NCBI GenBank assembly: GCA_000467715.1
Contig: AJFK01000043.1
Coordinates: 1 to 64,000 of the forward strand
DNA from: Hysterium pulicare CBS 123377
Taxonomy: Eukaryota; Ascomycota; Dothideomycetes; Hysteriales; Hysteriaceae
Reading direction: 5' to 3'
DNA: 64,000 nt
Shown one piece after another: positions 44,812 to 57,000 of this stretch. Below the pieces are notes generated by a model, which worked only from the letters and a program-made list of their open reading frames with translations, was not told the DNA's origin and did no database searches. Every line of letters starts with the position of its first letter. Within the stretch, counting starts at the first letter, position 1. The translations under genes were made by a program, and so were the position numbers.

Positions 44812-46597
44812 ATGCCTAATAATTTTCCTTCAAACCTTTCATCCATCCAGATACGGCCAAAATTAGGGGCCAAAAACCATTTTGCAGACCTTGCAAATGA
44901 GCTCATAACTCTCATCTTCAATCGAGTAAGCTTATAATACCATTTCGTGCTGGCTTACACTGACTAGACAAGATCCCCGACAAGGCGGATCTACAACGCC
45001 TCTGTCTCGTGAATCAAAAATTCAAGGCAAATGCTGCCCCACTCCTATGGCATACATGGCGCGTGACTCTCCCGGCTACGGAACAAAAGCCCCTCTTGGA
45101 GCTGACTGAGCATACAACTGATATTCTCAGACAAGTTCGTCAGCTTCACCTCGAGGCTACAACTGAGCATATCAAAGAATGGAAGGAAACGGTCAGGACG
45201 GCCTCGAAGAGGTTATTTGCTGCTCTGTGCAATGGGGAATCCAGTTTACGAAGGGTTTCCTCCTCGCCCGAGCTCGTCATCGACATCGACACACTGGTCT
45301 TCTTACTCAATAAGCAGCAGAAACTGAAAGTGCTGAATGCACCCAGAATAAACTATGCTCCACTAAATTCATCAGCTAAACTCAATCCAGCAAGTTTGGC
45401 TGAATTGGAGTCCCTCAGTCTAGATACTGCGGCGTGCTACAAGGAATACTACCCCGAATTCTGCGCCCTGCTTCAACTGATTCTCAATAATTCACCAAAG
45501 CTACAGCACTTGGTTGTCTATTGGGATGTTGGAAGTTTGTACACCATGTTCGGAGATCCTCTCGGTGAACTTCAAGGTCTCAAACTTCGGCGACTGGAGT
45601 TTTCCAGGCTCATTTGCTCCCCAGCGTCGAGTTTGTTTATAAGACACTTCGATGTCTGCTATCTTGAGGAGCTATCGCTTATGAATTGCGGTTATGTTGA
45701 CGATATTCTATTTACATTGGCCAAGGAGTTTGCGAATCGAACACCGCTATTGAAGAGATTCAATTTCACGCGCTCATATAAATATGCAACTCAAGTAATC
45801 GCGTTCGAGTGCTTTCTACGGTCCTTTTCCGGATTGACTGAACTTAATCTTGATCTTGATTACACCGGTTCGTTGATTGACAAAGAATGCCTCGTTCCGC
45901 ACGGCGAATCCTTGCGCAGTCTTACTGTGAATTCTTGCGATGTGTATAACCTCGATGAGGAGGCCTTCTACCCCGCAACAGTCCTGAAGTCTATCACGGC
46001 TACTTGTCCAAATCTAGAGCAGCTTGCTATTAGCTTTTCTCCGGTTTCACTTGGGCGGATAACGGACGTCAACATTCGACCTCCCGCTTCGATTGCTGTC
46101 TTGCAGGAGCGTCTCTTAACCTATGGGATTGAGGATATGTTAGTAAGTACTATAATGATGTTACAACACCAATGTTGAAAGATATCTGACCTCAATTCCA
46201 GAGGGTGGTAGCTTCATGCCCAAAGCTCCACACACTCAGAATGACGACGTTACCTCACTTTGATGGGTTTACCGATATAAGGCATTATACCCTCGATTCC
46301 GTTTATAGTCTCCAGTGCGTTCTCCAGCAGTTCGCAACCGACGTAATGCGCTTTCTCGTGCACCTTGGTTCCAAGATCCGGGTCCTTGCCATCTCTCCGC
46401 TCAGACTATCTCGTTATTCTATAAGGACCACACCCATTCTTCCCCAGGACTCGAATGGGCACAGTTTCCCTCACTACTACTATGTTCGAGGCCAATCGAT
46501 AGATGTGAGGAGTGGTCGAGAGCTCGTGGTTGCAGTTCCTGTGGCTAACCGGGAGGAATTATTGCCAGAGTCTACTATACTAGAGTTTGTGAGTTAG
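44812..46597 (+). CDS. F-box-like protein with leucine-rich segments
   Basis: Exons 44812-44925, 44973-46142 and 46202-46597 give 559 residues. The N terminus holds an F-box-like motif split by the first intron: FADLANELITLIFNR then IPDKADLQRLCLVNQKF, followed by PLLWHTWRV. The rest has irregular Leu-rich stretches (LEELSLMNCGYVDD, LTELNLDLDYTG, LRSLTVNSCDVYNLD, LEQLAISFSPVSL) like those of fungal F-box/LRR proteins, which recruit substrates to SCF ubiquitin ligases. The substrate cannot be told. The first acceptor (44970-44972, CAAG) was chosen over an upstream CTAG because only it keeps the frame. The next locus is an F-box-like pseudogene, suggesting a small local family. Confidence 0.72.
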
Positions 46598-47094
46598 CGG
46601 TGTTTATAAGGTGGTGATACATGCTGCATATTAAGAGGTGGGAGATTTGGTTTTTAAGGCTGGATTATGCTTCTTCCAATATCATTTCATGCACAGCTCC
46701 CTAAAGCCTCCAGTTCGACTCCGTACCTTTGAGTGAAGCAGTCCGACACTGCAGGTCAACCCAGAATAAGAGTTTGGTAAAGCTCAACCACGTGTAACAG
46801 GTGATTATATCAAACCTCTCATTTATGGTTGATTTCATTGAATGATATAACGGTATTTCTTTGATTTTGCGTTGAGTTCTCATTGGTATTTAGGTTCTTC
46901 AGTTTTGGGACGCTATCGTCACTGTTGACGAAGAGAAACGTCATTTATACATGAGTTGACATGATGTATTGCTCTGAGTTAATACTCCTTGGACTCAGCG
47001 CGCACGCAATGGAAATTAAGAAGCGTTCGATCGGCCTTTCTGCTCTTTCAACACTCTCCAACAGTCTTCATCCCCACCACGCTTCAACAACAAC
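46598..47094. other. Intergenic region between F-box gene and pseudogene
   Basis: No gene seen. Expected to hold the 3' flank of the F-box gene and the former promoter of the pseudogene. Confidence 0.6.
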
Positions 47095-48354
47095 ATGGCA
47101 TACAGCAACCCCGGGCCAATACCAATACTCCTATCCTACAACTGTTTATCCATGTTGTTGCTCGCATTAACCACCGTTCCCTCATTCAAGACGATCCTGG
47201 TAGCCTTGATTGGCATAATATTGGGGTTGATTCCCTATCTATATGCAGATAATAATCCACGACGCTTTGCAGCCTGCTTAGAGACGAATACTATCTTTGC
47301 GATCGATCGCTTGAAAAGATATTGGCACCACTCCTGTCTCAATCTCCCTTAGGTCCGACGTCGCTGCCGAAAGCAGCATGCTGCCCGAGCGCGCACTACA
47401 TACAACATCGCACACAGCATCCTATATCAGCTGCCGCCAGAGCTGACTCTCGAGGTCTCTGACTATTTGCCGGAAGTAGGGGTGCTCTGTCTTCGAGCCA
47501 CGTGCCGCAAGTTCGACCAGGTCTTGAACAGAGTCAAGCTCAGCGAGCAAGACCGGTCGAAGTTTGGTATGATGCTGCACGTGCAGCGATTCGAAGCGCT
47601 TTGCCGGAATTAAGAGTTGCGGAGACAGTCCGATTTGTATGGTTTGCTGTGCAGCGAGTGTTTGTGCAGGCATTCCAAGACGCAGTTCTCCGAGGAGGAA
47701 GTCCTCAAACCGCCATTATCACGTGTATGTCTTGGAGCGGAACGCGAGCTCCAAATCTGCTCCCACCATCGCTTCACGTTCGCCGAGCTTGTCGAGCGTA
47801 GAAAGACGACGGACATGTGCCAGGCCTTGTGGCATTGCCAAGAGCACTGCTGCGAGCCGCGCAGCCCCGATCTTCACCTCGGGCATAGGCCACTTATCGT
47901 GGGTTAGACTTGGGGAAAAGACACCAGAGTGGTGTTTTGGGACGAAAGACCGTTATTCCCTCTCACCGGCGGCAGATTAACGCGTCAAATGGTCCACGAC
48001 GCCCTCGCTAATGTCGACAGCCAAATGTGTCCTCATCTGCACATCCACGATCCCTTCGTCCTCGAGTCGATTTCTTCTTGCGTCCTAAGCGGAGCCTTGA
48101 GGTGGTTTGGATGGGATGTTCTCGAGTTCCAAGTAGATTGCCGCTGCCCGGCGAAAGACTGTGATACGGAAGTGAGGTCGTTTAGTACGGGGCCTATCGT
48201 TGGACATCCTCGAAACGACTTTGCGCTGAGCATTACGCGCGAGCTTGGAGCTCTTAATCGGCGACTGAACCAAGGTGGCTTGCGCAGCTTGAGGCGCCGG
48301 AGACGAAGAAGGTGGATAGGATTAGGAGAGCTCAAGTTCTTAGGGTCGAGGTAG
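47095..48354 (+). pseudogene. F-box-like gene with three in-frame stops
   Basis: One frame of 420 codons runs from an ATG in good context (CAACATGGC) to 48352-48354 without a frameshift. It is interrupted by TAG at 47350, TAA at 47611 and TAG at 47905. The protein is a hydrophobic N-terminal segment, an F-box-like LPPELTLEVSDYLPEVGVL followed by LRATCRKF, and a Cys/His-rich part (LLCSECLCRHSK, ICSHHRFTF, CQALWHCQEHCC) typical of fungal F-box-like proteins. A C-terminal domain has CPHLHIHDPF and CRCPAKDC. Each stop is one C-to-T change at a CpA from CAG or CAA. The first could instead be an intron 3' end (polypyrimidine tract plus TTAG), but no donor fits. Probably a recently silenced relative of the neighbouring F-box gene; sequencing error is the alternative. 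Confidence 0.7.
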
Positions 48355-48793
48355 ACAAGGCTTTGAGGGGAGAGATCTAGGAAGTGATCTCCGGAGGGAA
48401 TGGTCATTATGGAGTTGAGTAAGGTTTTAGCGGCCTTTCGTACTGACCTTAGAAATATGAGTCTGTCAGCGTATCTAGCCCTCGGTGGAAGTCAACTTTT
48501 CGTTTGTACAGCGTTCTGTTGTTGGGTACGCAAGAAATGTGAAACAAGTTCAAGCTTCTGAGCAGTGCAGAAGCTAGTTCGCTGGACAGAGAGAATTTGA
48601 GGTAATATTGGTTTACGGCCGTGTGCTTCTTTAGCTGTAAAAGAAAATCTAGGCACCTTTCAGTTTCAAACCACGTGCTTAGGACAGGCCTATATGAGTA
48701 ACAGGAGCAACGATCGCTTCTGGGTAGGCACTTAGATAGACTTTCCAAAACTCCATAGATTCTATATTTAAACCAACAAAGATTCTACACCAC
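48355..48793. other. Intergenic region, pseudogene to TRS120
   Basis: Convergent 3' flanks. A 99-codon minus-strand frame (48449-48748) has no recognisable content and is probably chance. Confidence 0.55.
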
Positions 48794-51700
48794 CTACGCC
48801 CCACCTCTCCTCCTCGCAACAATCGTACACGGCTCCTTCGAATGCCAACTCCTCAACGTCGGATCCCCAAGAACACTCGCCTGCATCAAACCCGTCCCGC
48901 TTCTCCCTCGATTCCCTCCCTTGTCATCTCCTTCTCCCTCATCTCTCCAAATCTCGATCTCTTCCACCGTAGCTCCGACCTCGAAGATCCCACTACAAAG
49001 AGCCACGATCCCCAATTCGGACTCTAATGTCTGCCCCGGCTGCAGCAAGGGTAGTTTCCTTTGCAAAACGCCCGTCCAGGAAAAGCGCTTGTCTAGGTCG
49101 AGAGCGAGGTTGTGTGGTAGGTTTGCTAAGCTGGGTTGTAGGCGGAGAAGGGGGTGGATAGGTGTTGGACTTCGATTATGCAATTTTGTCTTTAGGGTTA
49201 AGAACTCGTCGGTTTTGACTTCGAATCTGGTACGTCCGACCTGCTTCACACCCTTATCTGGTGCTCCTTGATCGGGCAAGACACTCATCTCAACCTTGAC
49301 ATCGTCCAGCTTCATTGCCTCCACCATCCTGCTGTGAAGTCGAATACTCCGGAGTTCAATCTCGCCATGTCTTCCATTCCCCTCTTCTTGCCACGAGCCC
49401 CGGATTCGTTTTAAGAGTTCTTCGCGGTACCAGAAAGCTTCGCGGTTTGCGCGCTCTACTTCGGGTGAGATTTTGCTGGTGCTGACGACGAATTGACGTT
49501 GGTTGGCTGGATTGAGGGACGGGACGGCCGCAAAGGGGTCGTTTAGGTAGAGCTTAGGAAGGACGATAACGATGCGGTTGATGTGGCCTGGTTGGATGAC
49601 TTCTTGGACTGAGTACGCGTCGTTCCAGTCATCGTGTATGTGTTTCTCGTCAGAATGGTTTCGGACCTGAAGAGAGATGGATAGCGGGTTCGGCCAGGAA
49701 TTCCGCAGATCTAGGAGGAGCATGCAATGGTCGTCTCCGTCACCTTGCATGCCTACCCCTTTAAGCAATGACTTGAAGCGACTGTCATCTGTTTCGAACA
49801 AGCCGTTTTGAGGAGCCGAGACTGCTATGACGTCGGTATTGGAGCGCGGGTCTGGGGGTGGTTGTTTATTCGACCAAGCAAAATCGCCAGACAACGGGAC
49901 GATATCAGGCCGTTGCAGTTGGACACTAGCGTTAACAGTCACATAGATGGGTACCGATAACTGTCTTGTAAAGAACCGATCCGTTACTTCAGACCTGCGT
50001 TTCCCCAGATTCGCGTAGTCAAATTGAATAAGGCCGTCATTTAAACGAGTTCTTCCAACTACCTCGATCTCAAATGAGCTTTTCTCCCCCGGTTTGATTA
50101 AGATGGAATCATCTTCTTCCGGTCTGCACCACCGGAACGATGGATGATGTGCAAGTTGAACTTCAAGTTCATGTAATTCTGTCGAAGGCAGTTCTTTATT
50201 GGTTGAGGCAGCTCGGATGGCCGCAGTGGCAGAATCTTGAAAGGATATGTGCACAAAATCAACAGCGGTGGTTTCTGAAGTGTTGTGCAAGGTGATATGA
50301 AATCTCTTTCTCTCACCCTCAAGTACCATGAGAGAGGACTGGGGCAATGAAACATCGGACACAACGACAATAGGTTGATTAGGGATGACGGTCATGGTGA
50401 GAGACATTGAAGGAGGACCTGTTGATGAGATGAGTTCGAGCGGTTGCGATGCCGTGGACACGCCGGATGAAGGCCGTGATGGAGGAAGGCCCAAGCAGGC
50501 CTTCAGTCCAATATTTTTCATCTTCGGATTTATTCTTGGCTTCCATGGTTCCGTAAAGATGGGAAATATGCGTTCACGGCAGCCTTTGATCTTTATGGAA
50601 CAGCCAATGATGGTCAAGGTACCTGAAAAGCGAGCGACACCAAGCAGTGAGAATTTCTGTGTCCTATATGGCCCAATCACTAGTGAGTGTTCATAGGCAG
50701 TGAATTTAACTCCCTCGGCGGCGAGGCCTAAATTCTCGATCTCGACTTCGAAGTCGTAAGGGTTCTGGAGCGCCACCACGAATCCATACTCTTGACCTGC
50801 TACAAGAATTCGCTCGGATGTATCGATGTCTGGTTTTTTGAAGAAAGGATTGTGAAGGAAAGGCCCGTCCCTATTTGATGAAACGCTCTTGAGCTCAGCT
50901 GGGCGGTGTTGAATAAGTTGGAGGGAAGACGGTGCGTCTAATACATGTAATCCACGGACTAGAAAGTCGTCCCAGTACTCGGTCTCAATATGTTGTAGCC
51001 CCAGTTTATTTGCCGCGCCAATAGTCCGGGAAATGTTCGTGGAAAGTCGTATCTGCTCTTCACGCGCAAGAGAAACGAACACGTCGGTACTGTTCGGGCT
51101 GGGTGCTGTGCCGGGTCCTGCAATTCGAAGTAGCGTTGATGTGAAGTGGAGCACGCCCTGAAAGTCAGGCAAAGCCTCACAGAAGTTAATACACATCCTC
51201 AGTATGTCTAGTTTTAAGTGAAGGCTGCCAAACGATCGAAGAGAAGCCGATTGTAGAATGCTCTCTGTGACTGCTGCGATAGCCGAACTGTCTGAACTGG
51301 ATGACCCATTAGTTCCGTCGTGTAGGGGCGCTTTAGCACTCGTTTGGGCGTTCCGGTGATCTGGTACACCGTAGATTCGTCCAAGGAGGCTTAAGAAATC
51401 ATCTATTCCGTTTTCAATCTCTCCTTCCCCAAGATTGAGAGCACCGGCGCCTGTTGATCCTCCACTGACCATATTGAGGGCAGCAAGACCAGCGGCGGGA
51501 TGAACACCCATTTCAGCCGCCCCCACTTTCCTAGCTTGCACCAGGCCTGGAATTAATGAATTAACAAATTCCTTCATCACAACAGCCTTTTTCCGTTGTA
51601 ACCCTAGAGCTGAAAGCACGCACGCTATGCCTGAAAGGACCATGACTCGATCGATCGGACTCAGCCCGGCGGCTTCCGACGGTGAAGGCATCGCACGAAA

Positions 51701-53538
51701 GAGCATGGCCGCAATTTCATTTCTTGTAGGGTTGAGAGAGAGTTTGGGTACCGAGAGCTTTGACTTCTGCCGGATGGGAGTGCCTTGAACGAGATGTTGT
51801 AAAGCTTCATCATCCAATGTACCTCCACAAAGATACATAGTGGTGAGCAATCTTGAGAGACGAATGACACATTCAGAATATGCTAGTGGTGGTATAGCCT
51901 CTCCAGCAAAATTCGATGCTCGAATATAGATGCTCAAAATCATATTGATGAGGTCAGGAATTAGTGAATTAAGATTTTGAAGAGCAGCCAGATGATGAGC
52001 TGGTTTTGACTGAATAGTAGTCGAGACATCAGCCATACTACTCGATGGCGTATGCTGAGGAGATTTGACACTCGAGCTTTTCTCTGCAATGGGATAGCAT
52101 AGTTGGGGTATCTAACAAAATGTCAGTATTGCTTTCAGTTTTGTAATTTTCCCTCCATCCTTGTGGACACAATTATCCAGCAGACTGAAGGGTGCAGGAC
52201 AACTCACCTGAAAATCCATACCAGACCAAGCAAACAACAATAGACAAACTAGAATGTTCTCCAAACCCTTAGCATGCCAAAGATGGTCACTGGACGCACG
52301 AGCTCTGGTTGCGCTCTCTACGAGCTCTTTCATGGCATCTTGCCACCTACCTGCGCACAAATAAAGGGTTCCGATGACAATGCCCACCCGACCACGGCCT
52401 TTATTACGAGCCCGCTCATTCACGCCCCTGGGGCCAAATCCCTGGACGGACACACGATCAACACTTGAATCCCGAATTGCACTTCCAGCGAGCTTTGATG
52501 CGGAGCTGTCCGCTCGTGAAGGTGAATTTGAAGTATTGACTCCCGCGATTTCGTCAAAAGTAGTTGCTGGAGGCGTTTGGGTCCCAGCTGTTGTTGGTGA
52601 TGTCGGCCTTGAGTCGCCTTGGATGGTTGTAGCTGTGGAATTTGTCGACGGTAATTGCACAGGCATGGACATACGATACAAATCTTTCTGTGCCCTTGTC
52701 GCAGGCAACTCCGATCTAGAGGGGATTTGAGAGTTTCGACGGGAGAGCGCTGAGACACTTGAATCGGGTCTTCCCCAATTTGAACCATCTTCATTGATGC
52801 CAGCCTGAGGCGACACTGGAGACTTGATTGTTGGGAGGGCTTGGAGAGATTTCGCTAGGGACGTCATCTCAGCAAGAAGTTTGGCGGTCAAATCGCACAT
52901 GAAAGTCTTGATCGTCGTGGTCTTCATTTGTGCAACAGGGGGCACAAGAATAGACTCTTCAGGAAGCCAGGGATGATGAGATTTACGAGAGCAATCAAAC
53001 ATCATAAGGCTATGGAGATAGACCCTTGGGAACTGTTCTCGAAGATCCTCAAGAGCGTGCTGTATCTCACTTGCATCTTCATCAGGCGTCTCAGGCAAGC
53101 TCTTTTCAACTTCAGATGATTCGCCCTCTGATTGAGAAGGGGGCGACAACCACTCGTACTCGGATGCATCGCCAATGCCGACGACGAGTAACGGCTCTCT
53201 AAACTGCTCGAAAGGAGACAATGCTAATTGAGAAGGCGAGGGCAAGGAGGTCGAAAGTTCATAGAGAAGAGTTCCAGCTGGGAAAGCCAGAGGCGAAAAC
53301 ATATCTATTACAGTCAGATCCTGGGATTCGACGCACGTGACTTGTGATAATTGTAGTGGGCGGGAATCATACTTCTGTTGGGCCGCGGATCCGGGCTGAT
53401 GTCTCCAAGCCGAACAAAGCATTCTGTCTGGAGGCGATCTACAAATGTTACGAAGCGTGAGCGCTTGATGCGGCCCACAGGCAATAAGAGGGCCCGAATG
53501 CGCGCAGGCGCAACGGGGGAAAGAGGATCGGTCGCCAT
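48794..53538 (-). CDS. TRS120: TRAPP II complex subunit Trs120 (HypA)
   Basis: Three exons (53538-53373, 53304-52208, 52111-48794) give 1,526 residues. Trs120/TRAPPC9 (HypA in Aspergillus) is a TRAPPII subunit, the Golgi-associated exchange factor for Ypt31/Rab11. The conserved N terminus reads PLSPVAPARIRALLLPVGRI, RSRFVTFVDRLQ and NMFSPLAFPAGTLLYE. GTLYLCAGRWQDAMKELVES is the TPR-like part, and the long C-terminal half is beta-rich (VALQNPYDFEVEIENLGL, GVARFSGTLTIIGCSIKIKG, GDDHCMLLLDLRNSWPNPL). A Ser/Thr/Pro-rich, probably disordered stretch lies around residues 220-330. Phase and conserved motifs fit across both introns. Strand composition flips near 49040. Divergent from the DUF3684 gene. 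Confidence 0.94.
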
Positions 53539-54090
53539 AAGCACATCGGGAAACGTGGGAGCCCTAAAGGCCTCGCAGTTTGCAATCACGTTGAAATGCA
53601 CGGGAGAAGAGCTTGTCTGGATGCGGAGACCCGCGGGAGGGTTTGAAGCATAGCAAAGTGAATTATCGCGAAGAATGGAGATGGTGTTGAAGACTGACGG
53701 ACATGTCGATCACTTGGCAGGCTAGCGCGCTCTCGGTCTAGCGCGAAACGCGACTCAGCTCTCCCCGACCTCATCGCCTCTACGAGCTGTGAGTGTCATC
53801 CACAAAGCTTCACCCTCTCGCCCTCTGCATTCCGTCTCTGTTATTTCTCCTTTTTTGCATAGCGTGCGTTTCTCGAAACTTCCTTTTTAGCATCACCTAG
53901 AATACCTCTCGCCTTTTCGCTTTTCTGCTCGCGAATTTCCTGCGGCTTCCGCCACTGGTTGTACGTCAGCTTGAGTGGCCACATACAAACTCTGCTTTGG
54001 TGAATAAAAGCATCTGGGTGTCTTCTAACTCTAACTACTTATTGAAAATCTTCGCTCTCTCCTTGGCTACAACCAACTTCTTTCCAGGCC
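53539..54090. promoter_or_regulatory. Divergent upstream region, TRS120/DUF3684 gene
   Basis: 552 bp between opposite starts. Pyrimidine-rich tracts precede the plus-strand ATG. No specific site recognised. Confidence 0.5.
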
Positions 54091-57000
54091 ATGGCGACCA
54101 TGGATTTTGCGCGGTTGCGCAACCAGACAATGAATGATGGCCAGGACAGCGAAGTTACTGTCAACACGAGGGCTTTGATAGACAAAGTCCTTGCTCGGTA
54201 TTCAAGTGAGCATACGACGCTGCGAGAACTTATTCAAAATGCATCCGATGCCGGTGCGAGTACTGTTATCATCAAGTACGAAACCGATCCCTCCATCAGT
54301 ACCCCTGCACCACAGACTTCTGATGATTCTATCCTCCTGAAACATGTCATTCAACATCACACGTTGAAGCGACTCGTTGTTTCTAATGACGGACAACCTT
54401 TTTCCAGTGCGGATTGGAGTCGGTTAAAGAGTATCGCTGATGGGAATCCTGATGAGACCAAGATCGGTGCTTTCGGTGTTGGTTTCTACAGCGTCTTTGC
54501 CGACTGCGATGAACCATTTGTAGTATCTGGTGATAGGGCCATGGCGTTCTATTGGAAGGGGAATACTTTGTCAACGAAGGTGGCTGTCCTAACATCGGAT
54601 CAAACTTCGTCGAACACCACCTTTTCTTTGGAATATCGACAAGCAAATGCAGCCTCCGCCTCTTACAATCCATCGCGAATTCCCGATCTTCCCACACTTT
54701 GTCAATTTCTTTGTACCAGTCTCACTTTTGTGGGGTTACAGTCGATTGAACTCCAGCTGGACGACTTCAAGGTTGCCGTATTCGAAAAGGAGGTCTCGCC
54801 ACCTACGGAGATTCGCGTTCCCTCCGGCCTACGCACCGAGACAGAAGGAGGTATTATGCGTGTTGCACGCGTTACTCGACAGAGTTCCCAGATAACTGGC
54901 GAATGGTTAAACGTCATGGCCACTGCACAGGTTGCCCCAAAGCGGGCTACGGAACGAGTTCAGGCTGAGGTAAAGAATGCGGGGACCTCTCTGAAAAGCT
55001 TTTTCTCCAAATTTTCTTCCGGAACCTCAACACAGCAACCTGCAAAGCCTGTCAGACCACCGGCACCAGTGGATAGAGTGCCAGATTACGTAGATGACGT
55101 ATCTGGGGAATCTAGAGGTGTCATATTTCTCCAAGTCTGCACAGTGGAGGTTGACACCCGTGTTTCACGGACTTTCTCTGCTGAGATAGAGAGGGCCACA
55201 AAGAAACCGCCTCCAAAGAAGACGAAAATAGCACTGCTGACCTCTCCATTCCACGACACGTCAGCTTCTTTATCAACAAGCTCAGGATCGACAGCACAAC
55301 TTTCGGAGAGAATATTTTCAGAAATCCTTCCAACAAAAGCCGGCAGAATTTTCATCGGCTTTCCAACCGCCCAAACGACTGGTTATCTTGCTCATATCTC
55401 AGCACCCTCGCTTATCCCCACGGTAGAACGAGAGAACATCGACATGAACGCTCGCTACATCAGTACTTGGAACATTGAACTTCTCCGAGTTGCTGGTCTA
55501 GCCTGTCGGATATCTTATATTTCCGACATGGAGGCTCTCAAAACCAGTACCGAGAATACTGCAGTGTCGGATTTGCTGCCTAGAGCGATATACCTGCTCA
55601 AGCAGTATACCACTTATGCATCTCATCCATCAACCTCCGTTGGCGAAAAGATCGACGAGGCATTCTGGAGTTGTTCAAAAGAACGATCCATCGAGGTTCT
55701 TTCCACAAAAGGCGTCCTGCCGAGTAAGGTTGTTCGCATGCCTGCAGAAACTTTGAGCTTTCTTGGCGAAGTGCCTATGGTTCCTCAAGAGCTTGCAACT
55801 GGAGTCGTATCTTTCATGATGAACCTTCATAACCGAGGATTCATATCGGAGTTAACTATGGAGGATATCAAAAGCGGACTAGAATCGAGAGCCTTGAGCG
55901 AAGAAGAGCTCGTGGAATTTCTCATATGGTGCGGAAACAAGTTGGATTCGACGGAAATTGACGCTGCGGGCATTCGAAATTTATTCGCTATCACAGTGGC
56001 CGCCATCAACGATGATTTAGGAGAAAATTCCCAGGGAAGAATAGTACAATTGGCAGATGTCGATTCGTACCTTAACGTAGCCAGGATAACCCCAACGCTC
56101 CCGATCCCGCCACAGACAATGCCTTTCAAATTCACAAAATCGATCCCGCCAAAACAGTTGCAAATGTTTGGTTGGAAAGAACTGTCTATTCAACAGTGGC
56201 TTCGATTCCTCATAAATTCTCAACATAAAGACGAATTTGTAACGTCTGAGAAATTCGCGACTCAAGTGCTTGGGCTTGTAGCTAAGAGCTGGGATCAACT
56301 TGATGCAGCTTCCAAGGAAGCAGTCCGCCTCATGCTCACACCACACGCGATCATGCCGACAAAAATGGGTATGAGACGACCCGAAGAATCCTACTTTCCA
56401 ACGGTGAAGCTTTTCGATGATTTGCCCACTGTCAAACAGTTCCCCGGTTCGAAAGAAAAGTTTCTTCAAGCACTAGGCGTTCGTAAAACGATAGATCTTC
56501 CTGTTGTTTTCGAACAAATGAAGGCTCGAGATGCCAATAGTGAACCGGGCAAAGTCCCGTGGAGTCATGTAGATCTCATACGTTACTTTGCTTCGGTTGT
56601 TGATGAGATTCCCCAAAAGGATCTGGAACGTCTTCGGCAGACAACTTTCTTACCCGGAGAAGGCTTGTCTGTGAGTTCAGGACAGCTCTTCAAAGCGGAA
56701 GATCTGTATGCGCCAAACCCCTCAATTCTTGCACTGGGTTTGAACCAGATCAAGCTGCCTTTCGAGTTCCGATCCAAATCACGTGAAGGGACGTTTCTGC
56801 TTCGTCTAGGCCTCCAAGAACATCCCACCTCTTTTGCTGTCGCAAACCTCATGCATCGTGCTGGGCAGACCAACAACAAGCGTCTTTATGAAACGAGCAT
56901 GGGGTATTTCTTACAAAACTATTTCGACAACGGGTATACGAAAGACAAAGACAAGCTTGGGTCTCTCACATTTGCATACCTCCCGACGGAGCAAGTGGAT

